A DNA stretch of 64,000 nucleotides from positions 248,001 to 312,000 of the forward strand of contig NZ_BMNR01000005.1 in the NCBI RefSeq assembly GCF_014646655.1, given 5' to 3'. The stretch is from Yeosuana aromativorans (GTDB lineage: Bacteria; Bacteroidota; Bacteroidia; Flavobacteriales; Flavobacteriaceae). A program made the translations under genes and the position numbers. Positions 9,069-18,990 of this stretch are shown here, piece after piece (positions within the stretch are counted from its first letter, which is position 1; every line of letters starts with the position of its first letter). The notes below the pieces were generated by a model. That model did not search any database. It was not told the origin of the DNA and saw only the letters and a list, made by a program, of their open reading frames with translations.

Positions 9069-9956
9069 ATGAAATTTGGAAGTGTAGATAACCCAGAAAA
9101 TATCGACTTTACGTTGCCTAAAGATCATCCATCGACCAAACAAGTTTTAAATGCGGTTAAAGATGATAATGTTCCGGAAATATATGTAGGATGTGCCAAA
9201 TGGAACAAAGCAGACTTGAAAGGATTTTATCCTCGAGGAACAAAAGATGAGTTGGCCTATTATTCAACGCAATTCAATTCCATAGAACTCAATGCGACCT
9301 TTTACAGGATTTTCCCTTCGGAACAATTTGCAACTTGGTATGACAAAACACCCAAAGGATTTAAGTTTTTCCCAAAACTGAACCAAGAAATAAGTCATTG
9401 GAAACGCTTGCGAGACACTAAAGAAGTTGTTGAAAATTATTTATACAACGCATCCAATCTGAAAGAAAAACTGGGAACCGTCTTTTTGCAAATGCACAAT
9501 AATTACAGTCCGAAAGATTTTAATAGGGTTGAGGATTTTGTTGAACAATGGCCCAAAGAAATCCCGTTGGCTATTGAATTTAGACATACCGACTGGTATA
9601 ATGACGCCTCGGTAGCTAATGATTTATACCAACTTTTGGAAACACATGATATTTCTAATGTATTGGTCGACACGGCTGGAAGACGTGATTTATTGCATAT
9701 GCGCTTGACCAATGCTACCGCTTTTATACGGTATGTAGGTGCTAACCATCCGAGTGATTATGAGCGTTTGGATGATTGGATTGCTCGATTAAAAGATTGG
9801 AAAGCACAAGGCATTAAGGAAATAGATTTCTTTATCCATCAAAACATAGAAAAAGAATCGCCTTTGCTGTCCGCTTACTTTATTAGGAAATTGAATGATC
9901 AATTGGGCTATTCATTAACAATACCCAATGATGATTCGCAGCAACGCTTATTATAA
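9069..9956 (+). CDS. DUF72 (YecE-like) family protein
   Basis: 295 residues with a TIM-barrel-like layout typical of DUF72. Marks are IYVGCAKWNKADLKGFYP near residue 37, STQFNSIELNATFYRIFP near 66, KGFKFFPKLNQEISHW, then LGTVFLQMHNNYSP and PLAIEFRHTDWY. No function is established for the family. This version differs from the commonest YecE forms in starting with about 35 extra residues. Confidence 0.88.
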   Translation: MKFGSVDNPENIDFTLPKDHPSTKQVLNAVKDDNVPEIYVGCAKWNKADLKGFYPRGTKDELAYYSTQFNSIELNATFYRIFPSEQFATWYDKTPKGFKFFPKLNQEISHWKRLRDTKEVVENYLYNASNLKEKLGTVFLQMHNNYSPKDFNRVEDFVEQWPKEIPLAIEFRHTDWYNDASVANDLYQLLETHDISNVLVDTAGRRDLLHMRLTNATAFIRYVGANHPSDYERLDDWIARLKDWKAQGIKEIDFFIHQNIEKESPLLSAYFIRKLNDQLGYSLTIPNDDSQQRLL

Positions 9957-9982
9957 CCGTATATTTGTTAAAAATATGATAC

Positions 9983-10366
9983 ATGAAATTTCACACTAGA
10001 AAATGGGTAAAACCAGAAGACTTAAACCCTAATGGTACGTTGTTTGGAGGCCGTTTATTGGCATGGATTGATGAAGAAGCCGCTTTGTATGCGTCCATTC
10101 AACTGGAAAATCAAAAAATAGTCACTAAATACATGAGTGAAATCGATTTTATTTCGTCTGCCAACCAAGGTGATATCATTGAAATAGGTATGGAACCCGT
10201 TAAATTTGGAAAGACATCGTTAATCTTAAGTTGTGAAGTACGAAACAAAATGACCCGCGAAACCATAATTACCATTTCAAACATTGTCATGGTCAATTTG
10301 GGCCCTGACGGAAAAGCCAAACCACATGGAAAAACCCAAGTGGAATATGTAAAAGATAGATTATAA
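9983..10366 (+). CDS. Acyl-CoA thioesterase, YciA-like hotdog fold
   Basis: 127 residues, a single hotdog domain. NPNGTLFGGRLLAWIDEEAA (residues 12-31) is the signature of YciA/BFIT-type acyl-CoA hydrolases, with the active-site Asp in WIDE. GDIIEIGMEPVKFGKTSLIL is the second hotdog strand pair. It lies 26 bases after the DUF72 gene and may share its transcript. Confidence 0.88.
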   Translation: MKFHTRKWVKPEDLNPNGTLFGGRLLAWIDEEAALYASIQLENQKIVTKYMSEIDFISSANQGDIIEIGMEPVKFGKTSLILSCEVRNKMTRETIITISNIVMVNLGPDGKAKPHGKTQVEYVKDRL

Positions 10367-10523
10367 TAAGATTGCTTAAAAAAGCAGCTTTAAAATTTAT
10401 AAGCAAACAATCGTTTCTATTGAGATAAAATCGATTTTTATCAAATCCATTAATAATCCTATAAAAATGCATCAAAAGACACCTTAACTTTTGTTATTAT
10501 GATGAAAAAAGGGGAGTTTTTTA

Positions 10524-10531
10524 TAAATTTG
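10524..10531 (+). promoter_or_regulatory. Possible -7 box upstream of leuC
   Basis: TAAATTTG fits the Bacteroidota TAnnTTTG element and lies 72 bases before the leuC ATG. I do not see a TTG at the usual 17-23 base distance upstream, so the promoter is only half supported. The rest of 10,367-10,602 is AT-rich, with no leader peptide rich in leucine codons that I could find. Confidence 0.35.
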
Positions 10532-10602
10532 GCATCCTTATAATCTGGTTGATTTAACAGGTATTTACACACCAGATTTCAAAAATTAAATTAAAGATTT
10601 TT

Positions 10603-11997
10603 ATGAGCAAAACATTGTTTGACAAAGTATGGGACTCACATGTTGTTAGAAAAATTGAAGGAGGTCCTGACGTGTTTTTTATCGACCGTCATTTTATACA
10701 TGAGGTGACCAGTCCTGTTGCCTTTCTTGGCTTAAAAAGCAGAGGCTTGAAAGTATTATATCCAGAGCGCACATTTGCAACAGCCGACCATAACACGCCG
10801 ACTATCAATCAACATTTACCGGTTGAAGACCCGTTATCAGCAAATCAATTGAAGGCCCTGGAAGACAACTCCAACGAATACGGTATTAGTCACTGGGGTT
10901 TAGGACATCAAAAAAACGGTATTGTGCATGTTGTAGGACCAGAAAACGGTATTACATTCCCAGGAGCTACCATTGTTTGTGGTGATTCACATACATCTAC
11001 ACACGGGGCTTTTGGTGCCATTGCGTTTGGGATTGGAACATCAGAAGTAGAAATGGTATTATCAACGCAATGTATCATGCAACCAAAGCCTAAAAAAATG
11101 CGCATTAATGTCAATGGGCAATTAGGAAAAGGGGTAACACCAAAAGATGTGGCATTATATATTATTTCACAACTGTCAACATCGGGAGCTACAGGCTATT
11201 TTGTGGAATACGCAGGTGATGTGTTTGAAAACATGACCATGGAAGGCCGTATGACCGTATGTAACTTGTCTATTGAGATGGGTGCCCGAGGTGGCATGAT
11301 TGCGCCAGATGAAACTACTTTTGCTTACTTAAAAGATAAACCCTTATCACTAAAAGGCGCCGAATGGGATAAAGCCGTAGCCTATTGGAAAACGCTAAAA
11401 ACGGATGCCGATGCAACGTTTGATAAAGAAATAAGCTTTAATGCCAGTGATATTGAGCCTATGATTACTTATGGAACCAATCCAGGCATGGGCATTGGTA
11501 TTTCCAAACATATTCCAAAGGCAGAACAGGTTGAAGGAGGTAAAGCTACCTACAAAAAATCACTTGATTACATGGGCTATAACGAAAATGATTCCATGAT
11601 TGGCAAAAAAGTGGATTATGTATTCTTGGGAAGCTGTACCAATGGTAGAATTGAGGATTTTAGAGCGTTTGCTTCTATAGTAAAAGGAAAGAAAAAAGCA
11701 GATCATGTAACAGCTTGGTTAGTGCCAGGTTCTCATGAAGTGGAAGCTAAAATCAAGGAAGAAGGCATACTTGACATCATTACGGAAGCAGGTTTTAGTT
11801 TAAGACAACCTGGTTGTTCAGCTTGTTTGGCAATGAATGATGACAAAGTGCCTGCTGGAAAATATGCAGTAAGTACATCCAACAGGAATTTTGAGGGTCG
11901 TCAAGGACCTGGTTCCAGAACCTTATTGGCCAGTCCGTTGGTAGCTGCTGCTGCTGCGGTAACCGGTGTGGTAACAGATCCTAGGGATTTAATTTAA
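10603..11997 (+). CDS. leuC: 3-isopropylmalate dehydratase, large subunit
   Basis: 464 residues of the aconitase family. It isomerises 2- to 3-isopropylmalate together with LeuD. Signature segments are [19 protein letters not shown] near residue 26, [19 protein letters not shown] near 126, and the iron-sulfur ligands in [13 protein letters not shown] near 343 and [14 protein letters not shown] near 402. [15 protein letters not shown] is the substrate loop. It leads the leucine gene run. Confidence 0.97.
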   Translation: MSKTLFDKVWDSHVVRKIEGGPDVFFIDRHFIHEVTSPVAFLGLKSRGLKVLYPERTFATADHNTPTINQHLPVEDPLSANQLKALEDNSNEYGISHWGLGHQKNGIVHVVGPENGITFPGATIVCGDSHTSTHGAFGAIAFGIGTSEVEMVLSTQCIMQPKPKKMRINVNGQLGKGVTPKDVALYIISQLSTSGATGYFVEYAGDVFENMTMEGRMTVCNLSIEMGARGGMIAPDETTFAYLKDKPLSLKGAEWDKAVAYWKTLKTDADATFDKEISFNASDIEPMITYGTNPGMGIGISKHIPKAEQVEGGKATYKKSLDYMGYNENDSMIGKKVDYVFLGSCTNGRIEDFRAFASIVKGKKKADHVTAWLVPGSHEVEAKIKEEGILDIITEAGFSLRQPGCSACLAMNDDKVPAGKYAVSTSNRNFEGRQGPGSRTLLASPLVAAAAAVTGVVTDPRDLI

Positions 11998-11999
11998 TA

Positions 12000-12096
12000 G
12001 CTTTTAGCAATTGGCCGTTGGCCTTTAGCTAAATGTAAAAGTGAACAAGAGTAAAATAAAAATATTGCCATTAGCTAAAAGCTAAAGGCCAAAAGC
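12000..12096. repeat. TTAGC-type inverted repeat between leuC and leuD
   Basis: The left arm (12,000-12,032) contains GCTTTTAGC and GGCCTTTAGCTAA. The right arm (12,071-12,096) reads TTAGCTAAAAGCTAAAGG followed by CCAAAAGC and is close to its complement. The whole 107-base gap is this element. It is the same family as 3003-3058, which also sits inside an amino acid operon. Confidence 0.8.
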
Positions 12097-12104
12097 GAAA
12101 AAAT

Positions 12105-12701
12105 ATGGCTTACGATAAATTTAATATACTAACAAGCACAGCAGTACCTCTTCCATTGGAAAATGTGGACACTGATCAAATTATACCTGCCCGTTTCTTA
12201 AAAGCGACCAAGCGAGAAGGTTTTGGTGATAACCTATTTAGGGATTGGCGTTATAACAGTGACAATTCTCTTAAAGAGGATTTTGTATTGAACAATCCTA
12301 TCTACTCAGGTAAAATACTGGTAGGTGGTAAAAACTTTGGTTCAGGATCGTCTAGGGAACATGCTGCTTGGGCTGTCTATGACTACGGATTCCGTTGTGT
12401 GGTATCCAGCTTTTTTGCGGACATTTTCAAAAACAACTGTTTGAATATTGGTGTATTACCTGTTCAGATAAGTCCAGAATTCTCTGAACAGATTTTTGAA
12501 GCTATTTATGATGACCCAAAAACAGAAATAGAGGTCAATCTGCCTGCTCAAACCATAACAATCCTTTCTACTGGTGCTCAAGAATCCTTTGAAATCAATA
12601 GTTATAAAAAGGAAAACATGCTAAATGGTTTTGATGATATTGATTACCTTCAAAATATAAAAGGCGAGATAGAGTCTTTTGCTGACGGTCTATTGCTATA
12701 A
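12105..12701 (+). CDS. leuD: 3-isopropylmalate dehydratase, small subunit
   Basis: 198 residues, the swivelling domain partner of Leu[14 protein letters not shown] near residue 21 and [16 protein letters not shown] near 74 are the diagnostic motifs, and [16 protein letters not shown] follows. Length and order after leuC are normal. Only three bases separate its stop from the next ATG. Confidence 0.97.
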   Translation: MAYDKFNILTSTAVPLPLENVDTDQIIPARFLKATKREGFGDNLFRDWRYNSDNSLKEDFVLNNPIYSGKILVGGKNFGSGSSREHAAWAVYDYGFRCVVSSFFADIFKNNCLNIGVLPVQISPEFSEQIFEAIYDDPKTEIEVNLPAQTITILSTGAQESFEINSYKKENMLNGFDDIDYLQNIKGEIESFADGLLL

Positions 12702-12704
12702 CTG

Positions 12705-14225
12705 ATGGCTCGAAAGAAAATAGAAATAATGGACACGACATTGCGCGATGGTGAGCAAACCTCGGGCGTGTCGTTTTCTGCTTCTGAAAAATTGACTATA
12801 GCCAAGCTTTTACTTGAAGAATTAAAGGTTGACCGTATTGAAATAGCCTCAGCCAGAGTCTCTGAGGGGGAGTTTCAAGCAGTAAAGAATGTCACAAATT
12901 GGGCTAGTCAAGCAGGGTATATTGATCAAGTAGAAGTATTGACTTTTGTGGATAAAGGTGTGTCCATTGACTGGATGATTGAAGCAGGCGCCAAGGTTCA
13001 AAACTTATTAACAAAAGGTTCATTAAATCATTTAACTCATCAATTAAAAAAGACTCCAAATCAGCATTTTAAAGAAATTGAAGAAAGTATTAATCTTGCG
13101 AAAGAAAAAGCCATTAAAACCAATGTCTATTTAGAGGATTGGAGCAATGGCATGCGAAATTCAAAAGACTATGTATTTGAATTTTTGGCTTTTTTGTCAA
13201 CTCAACCTATTAAGAGGATTATGCTTCCTGACACATTGGGTGTGTTAACCCCTGCGGAATCATTTGCGTTTGTTTCAGAAATAAAGTCTAAATACCCGCA
13301 TTTGCATTTTGACTTCCATGCTCATAACGATTACGATTTAGGGGTTTCCAATGCTTTAGAAGCTTTAAAAGCAGGGGCAGACGGTTTGCATTTAACCATC
13401 AATGGTATGGGAGAACGGGCAGGAAATGCGCCCATGGCCAGTACCATTGCCGTTATTAATGATTTTTTGCCTGCTGTAGAGGTAGGAGTGAATGAAAAAG
13501 TGCTGTATACAGTCAGTAAGTTGGTTGAGAATTTTTCTGGTGTCATGATTCCAGCTAATAAGCCCATCATTGGAGCCAATGTGTTTACCCAAACCGCGGG
13601 TATTCATGCCGATGGTGACAACAAGAAAAATTTATATTTCAGCGATCTACTGCCCGAGCGTTTTGGTAGAACCAGAAAATATGCGTTAGGCAAAGCGTCT
13701 GGAAAGGCCAATATCCAAAAAAACCTGCAAGAGTTAGGTCTTCAGTTGAATGATGAAGACTTAAAAAAGGTAACACAGCGGATTATAGAACTGGGTGACA
13801 AAAAACAAGTGGTCACCAAAGAGGATCTTCCGTATATTATTTCAGATGTGTTGGATAGAACGTATGAAGAAAAAGTAAAGGTTGAGTCGTATGTATTGAC
13901 GCATTCCAAAGGACTAAAGCCTTCCACAACGGTTTCCATTACTATCAATGGCAAAAACTATGAAGAGAACGCGTCTGGAGATGGGCAATTTGATGCCTTT
14001 ATGAACGCTATTCGAACCATTTTCAAAAACATAAATTTTGTACTGCCTAATTTAATTGATTATGCCGTACGGATTCCTCCAGGAAGCCATTCTGATGCCT
14101 TGTGCGAAACCATCATTACTTGGAAGAGCCCTGATAAGGAATTTAAAACCCGTGGCTTGGATTCAGACCAAACGGTATCTGCCATAAAAGCCACAGAAAA
14201 AATGTTGAATATTATTATTAATTAA
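12705..14225 (+). CDS. 2-isopropylmalate synthase-like or (R)-citramalate synthase-like enzyme
   Basis: 506 residues of the DRE-TIM aldolase family: catalytic domain MDTTLRDGEQTSGVSFSASEK (from residue 9), FHAHNDYDLGVSNALEALKAG near 205, GMGERAGNAP near 234, and a C-terminal regulatory LeuA-dimer domain from about residue 390. These enzymes condense acetyl-CoA with a 2-oxoacid: 2-oxoisovalerate for LeuA, pyruvate for CimA. Its place between leuD and leuB favours a leucine or citramalate role. The sequence alone does not settle the substrate, so I leave the symbol blank. Confidence 0.85.
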   Translation: MARKKIEIMDTTLRDGEQTSGVSFSASEKLTIAKLLLEELKVDRIEIASARVSEGEFQAVKNVTNWASQAGYIDQVEVLTFVDKGVSIDWMIEAGAKVQNLLTKGSLNHLTHQLKKTPNQHFKEIEESINLAKEKAIKTNVYLEDWSNGMRNSKDYVFEFLAFLSTQPIKRIMLPDTLGVLTPAESFAFVSEIKSKYPHLHFDFHAHNDYDLGVSNALEALKAGADGLHLTINGMGERAGNAPMASTIAVINDFLPAVEVGVNEKVLYTVSKLVENFSGVMIPANKPIIGANVFTQTAGIHADGDNKKNLYFSDLLPERFGRTRKYALGKASGKANIQKNLQELGLQLNDEDLKKVTQRIIELGDKKQVVTKEDLPYIISDVLDRTYEEKVKVESYVLTHSKGLKPSTTVSITINGKNYEENASGDGQFDAFMNAIRTIFKNINFVLPNLIDYAVRIPPGSHSDALCETIITWKSPDKEFKTRGLDSDQTVSAIKATEKMLNIIIN

Positions 14226-14243
14226 GATAACCATAAAGATTAT

Positions 14244-15302
14244 ATGAAATTGAATATAGCCCTTTTAGCAGGCGATGGCATTGGCCCAGAAGTTATAGAA
14301 CAAGCCGTTAAGGTAAGTGATGCAGTTGCTAAAAAATTTGGACACGACATTACATGGACTCCAGCTTTAACGGGTGCGGCAGCCATTGATGCAGTTGGCG
14401 AACCTTACCCCGATGAAACCCATGATGTTTGTGTAAAAGCCGATGCCGTATTATTCGGTGCTATTGGACATCCTAAATATGACAATGACCCAAGCGCTAA
14501 AGTGCGTCCGGAACAAGGTTTACTTAAAATGCGTAAAAAATTAGGGCTGTTTGCCAATGTAAGACCAACGTTTACATTTCCATCATTAATTGACAAATCA
14601 CCATTAAAAAAAGAACGTATTGAAGGTACAGATTTAGTGTTTTTACGTGAATTAACAGGCGGCATTTATTTTGGTGAAAAGGGTAGAAGAGATGGTGGTG
14701 AAACCGCTTACGATAATTGCGTGTATTCAAGGGAAGAAGTTCAACGTTTGGCAAAAAAAGGATTTGAACTGGCCATGACACGTTCTAAAAAATTGTGCTG
14801 TGTGGACAAAGCCAATGTACTGGAAACATCTCGTTTATGGAGAGAGACTGTACAAGCTATGGAAAAAGACTATCCTGAAGTAACCGTAAGCTATGAGTTT
14901 GTTGATGCCGTAGCCATGCGCTTGGTACAATGGCCCAATAGCTATGATGTATTAATTACAGAAAACTTGTTTGGTGATATATTAACCGATGAAGCTTCGG
15001 TGATTTCAGGCTCTATGGGATTAATGCCATCGGCGTCTGTTGGTACAGATAATCAATTATTTGAACCTATTCACGGATCATATCCACAAGCAACAGGCTT
15101 AAATATAGCAAACCCTTTAGCAACTGTATTATCGGCAGCAATGATGTTTGAAATGGCTTTTAATCTACCTGAAGAAGGTGCCGCTATTAGAGAAGTTGTC
15201 AATAAAGCTTTAGAAGAAGGCATGGTTACCGAAGATTTAGCCAATGGTGGTAAATCTTATGGCACAAAAGAAGTAGGGGATTGGTTAGCTGCCAATATTT
15301 AA
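14244..15302 (+). CDS. leuB: 3-isopropylmalate dehydrogenase
   Basis: 352 residues. It oxidatively decarboxylates 3-isopropylmalate with NAD. Visible motifs are [18 protein letters not shown] at the start, [14 protein letters not shown] near residue 135, the substrate Lys/Asp region near 190-225 ([16 protein letters not shown]), and [21 protein letters not shown] near 245. [12 protein letters not shown] completes the active site. It ends the leucine run and is followed by a terminator. Confidence 0.97.
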   Translation: MKLNIALLAGDGIGPEVIEQAVKVSDAVAKKFGHDITWTPALTGAAAIDAVGEPYPDETHDVCVKADAVLFGAIGHPKYDNDPSAKVRPEQGLLKMRKKLGLFANVRPTFTFPSLIDKSPLKKERIEGTDLVFLRELTGGIYFGEKGRRDGGETAYDNCVYSREEVQRLAKKGFELAMTRSKKLCCVDKANVLETSRLWRETVQAMEKDYPEVTVSYEFVDAVAMRLVQWPNSYDVLITENLFGDILTDEASVISGSMGLMPSASVGTDNQLFEPIHGSYPQATGLNIANPLATVLSAAMMFEMAFNLPEEGAAIREVVNKALEEGMVTEDLANGGKSYGTKEVGDWLAANI

Positions 15303-15326
15303 AAACACAACTAAACTAAATAATGT

Positions 15327-15359
15327 AACCGAGACTCTTTTATAGGGCTCGGTTTTTTT
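15327..15359 (+). terminator. Terminator after leuB, shared with the convergent channel gene
   Basis: AACCGAG (15,327-15,333) pairs with CTCGGTT (15,348-15,354), followed by seven Ts. It lies 24 bases after the leuB stop and abuts the stop of the minus-strand gene ending at 15,358. Confidence 0.82.
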
Positions 15360-16605
15360 ATGCCTTTACAAAACTGGATCCCGTTGGCAGTTCAAAAACT
15401 TCCAAATCAAAATAAGGAACAGCCGCTATCAAGTGGTCAAAAATATCAGCCATGATATACTCGTAGTTTTCCCAGCGTTTATCGCTACTAAATGCATAAA
15501 TTTCCAAAGGGATACCTTGAGATGTCGGTTCCAACTGCCGTACCATAATCATCATGTCTTTATTTATGGCCGAATGGCGTTCCAAATAGGTTTGGGCATA
15601 TTTTCTAAACACACCAATATTGGTCAAATTTCTGCCATTTAAAGCTAGTTCTTTGTTAATGCCATTACTGGAATTATAACTGTCTATATCGTTTTGACGG
15701 GTATCTAAATACGAATCAATTAATTGAATTTTTTTTAGTCTATCTATCTCATCTTTAGATAAATACTTAACACTACTTAATTTGATATTTAAAGCGCGTT
15801 TAATACGTCGTCCATCTGATTTTACCATGCCTCGCCAGTTCTTGAACGAATCAGATATTAAAGCATAAGTTGGAATCGTGGTGATGGTTTTATCAAAATT
15901 CTGGACCTTAACAGTGGCCAGGTTGATTTCAATAACATCACCATCGGCACCGTACTTTTCAAAAGTAATCCAATCGCCAATATGTACCATATCGTTTATG
16001 GATACTTGGATACTGGCTACAAAGCCCAAAATGGTATCCTTAAAAATCAATATGACTACAGCCGATGCGGCACCCAATGTGGTTATAAAATGTATAAATG
16101 CAATTCCCGTAAGAATAGCAATTGCAGAGAGAATACCGATAACCCAAGCAAAAATCATGAATACCTGAATATAGCTATCAATGGGTTTATCCTTTAAACT
16201 TGGCAGGGTTTTCATGTAATCCTTTATGGAATTCAAAACACTACGGACAATCCAAAGAGTTAAAACAATGGCAAATACCTGGAGTCCCTTTTCAACAAGC
16301 ATTTCATAATAACTGAAATCAGTAAGGACAATGGGCATAAACTGAAGCATGACCAATAGTGGGATGACATGCGCTACGTTTCTGGGAACTTTATTGGCCA
16401 CCAATAAATCATCAAAATTGGTTTTGGATTTTGACGCAAACTGTGAAAAGACCTGGATCAATAATTTTCTGATGATAAAATCAATGATATACACCAAAAT
16501 ACACAAAGCCAAGCCAAGTGCCAGCATATTGAGATATTTAGACGTTGTTTCGGTAAACCCAACAGATACCAAATAATCGTAAAGCAAATGTTTTAAGTCT
16601 TCCAT
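15358..16605 (-). CDS. MscS-family mechanosensitive channel, YbdG-like
   Basis: 415 residues, inner membrane. About five hydrophobic helices occupy residues 20-190. The pore-lining helix and beta domain follow: AASAVVILIFKDTILGFVASIQVSINDMVHIGDWI (about 185-220) and GDVIEINLATVKVQNFDKTITTIPTYAL. The long C-terminal domain and overall length resemble E. coli YbdG (MscM) more than the smaller MscS. It likely opens under membrane tension during osmotic downshift. A TACCTTTG box lies about 30 bases upstream of its ATG. Confidence 0.88.
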   Translation of the reverse strand: MEDLKHLLYDYLVSVGFTETTSKYLNMLALGLALCILVYIIDFIIRKLLIQVFSQFASKSKTNFDDLLVANKVPRNVAHVIPLLVMLQFMPIVLTDFSYYEMLVEKGLQVFAIVLTLWIVRSVLNSIKDYMKTLPSLKDKPIDSYIQVFMIFAWVIGILSAIAILTGIAFIHFITTLGAASAVVILIFKDTILGFVASIQVSINDMVHIGDWITFEKYGADGDVIEINLATVKVQNFDKTITTIPTYALISDSFKNWRGMVKSDGRRIKRALNIKLSSVKYLSKDEIDRLKKIQLIDSYLDTRQNDIDSYNSSNGINKELALNGRNLTNIGVFRKYAQTYLERHSAINKDMMIMVRQLEPTSQGIPLEIYAFSSDKRWENYEYIMADIFDHLIAAVPYFDLEVFELPTGSSFVKA

Positions 16606-16635
16606 AATGGATTAAACGCATTTAATAGGTTTGTG

Positions 16636-16643
16636 CAAAGGTA
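16636..16643 (-). promoter_or_regulatory. Possible -7 box of the MscS-type channel gene
   Basis: Read on the minus strand this is TACCTTTG, a full match to TAnnTTTG, 31 bases upstream of the ATG at 16,605. The expected upstream TTG is not clear, so support is moderate. Confidence 0.45.
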
Positions 16644-16863
16644 ATATTTAGACTCAGAAAACCAGTATGTAACTTAGGTTATAATTATATTGTAAAACAT
16701 ACATTATGACAATTTAAGAAACATTTAATACGCCATTAACATATAAAATTAATGGGCCACGTTATATAACTACATAATTTTTTGGATTTTTTAGCTGACG
16801 TAAGTCATTTTTTTATTAATTTAAACGAGTTAGTTTTATTTTCATAACAATTAATCCAGTAAC

Positions 16864-18978
16864 ATGAAAATATTTGACGATAAGCACATCAAAAACATTG
16901 TTTTGGTTGGGGCTCATAACAGCGGCAAAACAACACTTTCTGAAACCATGTTATTTGAGGCAGGTCTTATCAATAGGCGAGGCACTGTTGAGGACCACAA
17001 CACCGTTTCAGACTATCACAGTATAGAACATGAACGCAGTGCATCCATTTATGCCACACCTCTACATACCGAATGGCGCAATTACAAAATCAATATAATA
17101 GACACACCCGGACTGGATGATTTTATAGGAGAAATCATCGCATCCATTCGTGTGGCTGATACCGTGGTGACCACCATAAACGGTCGGCAAGGGGTGGAAG
17201 TAGGGACTGAGATTATTTGGAGCTATATAGATAAATATCATATTCCCACCTTGTTTGTGGTCAATCAAATCGATCATCCGGACACCAAATATGAAAATTC
17301 CATTAAAGGCATACAGTCATTGGTTGGCAATAATGCAGCCATCATACAATATCCTATAAAAATAGATGGCAGTCAAGGGATTGTGGATGTCTTGAAAATG
17401 AAACTCTATAAATTTGGTCCCAATGGCGGTAAACCTGAAAAGCTGCCTATTCCAGACGATCAAAAAGAGCGTGCCGAACAGTTGCATAATGAATTGGTTG
17501 AAAAAGCCGCCGAAAATGACGATGCGTTATTGGAATTGTTTTTTGAAAAAGGCACCCTAAATGAAGATGAAATGCGTGCCGGTATTAAAGCAGGTATGCT
17601 CAACCATGATTTGTATCCTATATTTTGTGTATCTGCCTTGAATGATATGGGCTCTGGACGTTTAATGGGCTTCATTGACAATGTGGCTCCGGCGGCAGCC
17701 GAATTAAAATCAGAGCAAACAGTACAAGGAGATGAGCTAGTACCAAAAAAAGACGGTCCAACCGTCTTGTTTATTTTTAAAACCCTCTTCCAAACCAATT
17801 TGGGACAAATTACCTTCTTTAAGGTAAAATCGGGGGAAGTCAATGTCAATGACCGCTTGACCAATTTTAGGACCGGTGAAACCGAAGTCATAAACCAGTT
17901 GTTCATCATGGATGGTAAGGAACGCCAATCTGTTTCAAAACTAACGGTTGGTGATATAGGGGCGACCTTAAAATTGAAATTCACGGAAACCAATGATACG
18001 TTATACAGTGGTAAAAAAGACATCGCATTACGGGATATCCAATATCCGGAAGACCGTATTGTGCTTGCCGTGAGCGCTGTTACACAAACCGATGATGAAA
18101 AATTGAGTGAAGCGCTTAAAAAAATCCACAGTCAAGATCCAACAGTCAGTTTAACGTTTTCAAAGGAAACCAAGGAATTCCTTTTGGGATGCCAAGGTGA
18201 ACTGCATTTAGCAACCATAGATTGGACCCTAAAAAATATCTATGGAGTGGAAGCTCAGTTTGTGAAACCAAAAACTCCATACAGGGAAACCATCCAACGC
18301 TCGTCAACTGCCAACTACCGCCATAAAAAACAATCGGGTGGTTCTGGGCAATTTGCACAAGTGCACCTAAAAATAGAACCTTGGTATGAAGGCATGCCAG
18401 AACCCGAAGGCTTTAACATTAGAGGAAAAGAGGATATCGATCTAAAATGGGGCGGTAAGCTGGTTTTTTATAACTGTATCGTGGGTGGAGTAATTGATAC
18501 ACGCTATTTACCATCCATTATGAAAGGTGTTTTGGAAGTCATGGAATCGGGGCCATTAACAGGTTCGTATATCCGTGATATTCGTGTGATGGTGTACGAC
18601 GGTAAAATGCACTCGGTGGATTCCAATGATATTTCCTTTAAAATTGCAGGAGCACACGCCTTTAGCGAAGCTTTTTTAAATGCCAACCCTAAATTGTTAG
18701 AACCTAGAAATGAGCTGGTTGTGAAAGTCCCAGAGGACATGGTAGGCCAGGTGATGACCGATTTGCAATCCAGAAGAGCCGTTATACAAGGCTTTGAAAA
18801 CAGTGATAATTATCAAATTTTAAACTGTTTGATACCAGCCGATGAACTGCATGGCTATTCAACCGATTTACGCTCGTTAACCCAAGGACGCGCCACGTTT
18901 AGCACTAAATTTTCATCGTATGAATCGGTGCCACCACATATTCAAAGCCAATTAGTAAAAAAGGAATTAGTAAACTAA
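16864..18978 (+). CDS. Elongation factor G-like translational GTPase (second EF-G type)
   Basis: 704 residues with EF-G domain order: GTPase (1-270), beta-barrel domain II (about 300-390), then domains III-V. The nucleotide motifs are altered: G1 reads GAHNSGKTT rather than GHVDAGKTT, switch I has EHERSAS where EF-G has RGITI, G3 DTPGLDDF is kept, and G4 is NQID rather than NKxD. Domain IV keeps HKKQSGGSGQFAQVHLKIEP. This fits the EF-G2-like group, whose cellular role is poorly known, rather than the main elongation factor. A coiled-coil gene follows 12 bases later. Confidence 0.85.
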   Translation: MKIFDDKHIKNIVLVGAHNSGKTTLSETMLFEAGLINRRGTVEDHNTVSDYHSIEHERSASIYATPLHTEWRNYKINIIDTPGLDDFIGEIIASIRVADTVVTTINGRQGVEVGTEIIWSYIDKYHIPTLFVVNQIDHPDTKYENSIKGIQSLVGNNAAIIQYPIKIDGSQGIVDVLKMKLYKFGPNGGKPEKLPIPDDQKERAEQLHNELVEKAAENDDALLELFFEKGTLNEDEMRAGIKAGMLNHDLYPIFCVSALNDMGSGRLMGFIDNVAPAAAELKSEQTVQGDELVPKKDGPTVLFIFKTLFQTNLGQITFFKVKSGEVNVNDRLTNFRTGETEVINQLFIMDGKERQSVSKLTVGDIGATLKLKFTETNDTLYSGKKDIALRDIQYPEDRIVLAVSAVTQTDDEKLSEALKKIHSQDPTVSLTFSKETKEFLLGCQGELHLATIDWTLKNIYGVEAQFVKPKTPYRETIQRSSTANYRHKKQSGGSGQFAQVHLKIEPWYEGMPEPEGFNIRGKEDIDLKWGGKLVFYNCIVGGVIDTRYLPSIMKGVLEVMESGPLTGSYIRDIRVMVYDGKMHSVDSNDISFKIAGAHAFSEAFLNANPKLLEPRNELVVKVPEDMVGQVMTDLQSRRAVIQGFENSDNYQILNCLIPADELHGYSTDLRSLTQGRATFSTKFSSYESVPPHIQSQLVKKELVN

Positions 18979-18990
18979 ATAGTAAGTATT

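Noticed and set aside
10367-10602. Leucine-type attenuator leader before leuC
   Set aside because: I found no short frame rich in leucine codons followed by a terminator, so an attenuator is not supported.
17460-18023. 187-codon frame antisense to the EF-G-like gene
   Set aside because: It lies wholly opposite a well supported gene and has a Ser/Phe/Lys-rich composition typical of antisense frames.
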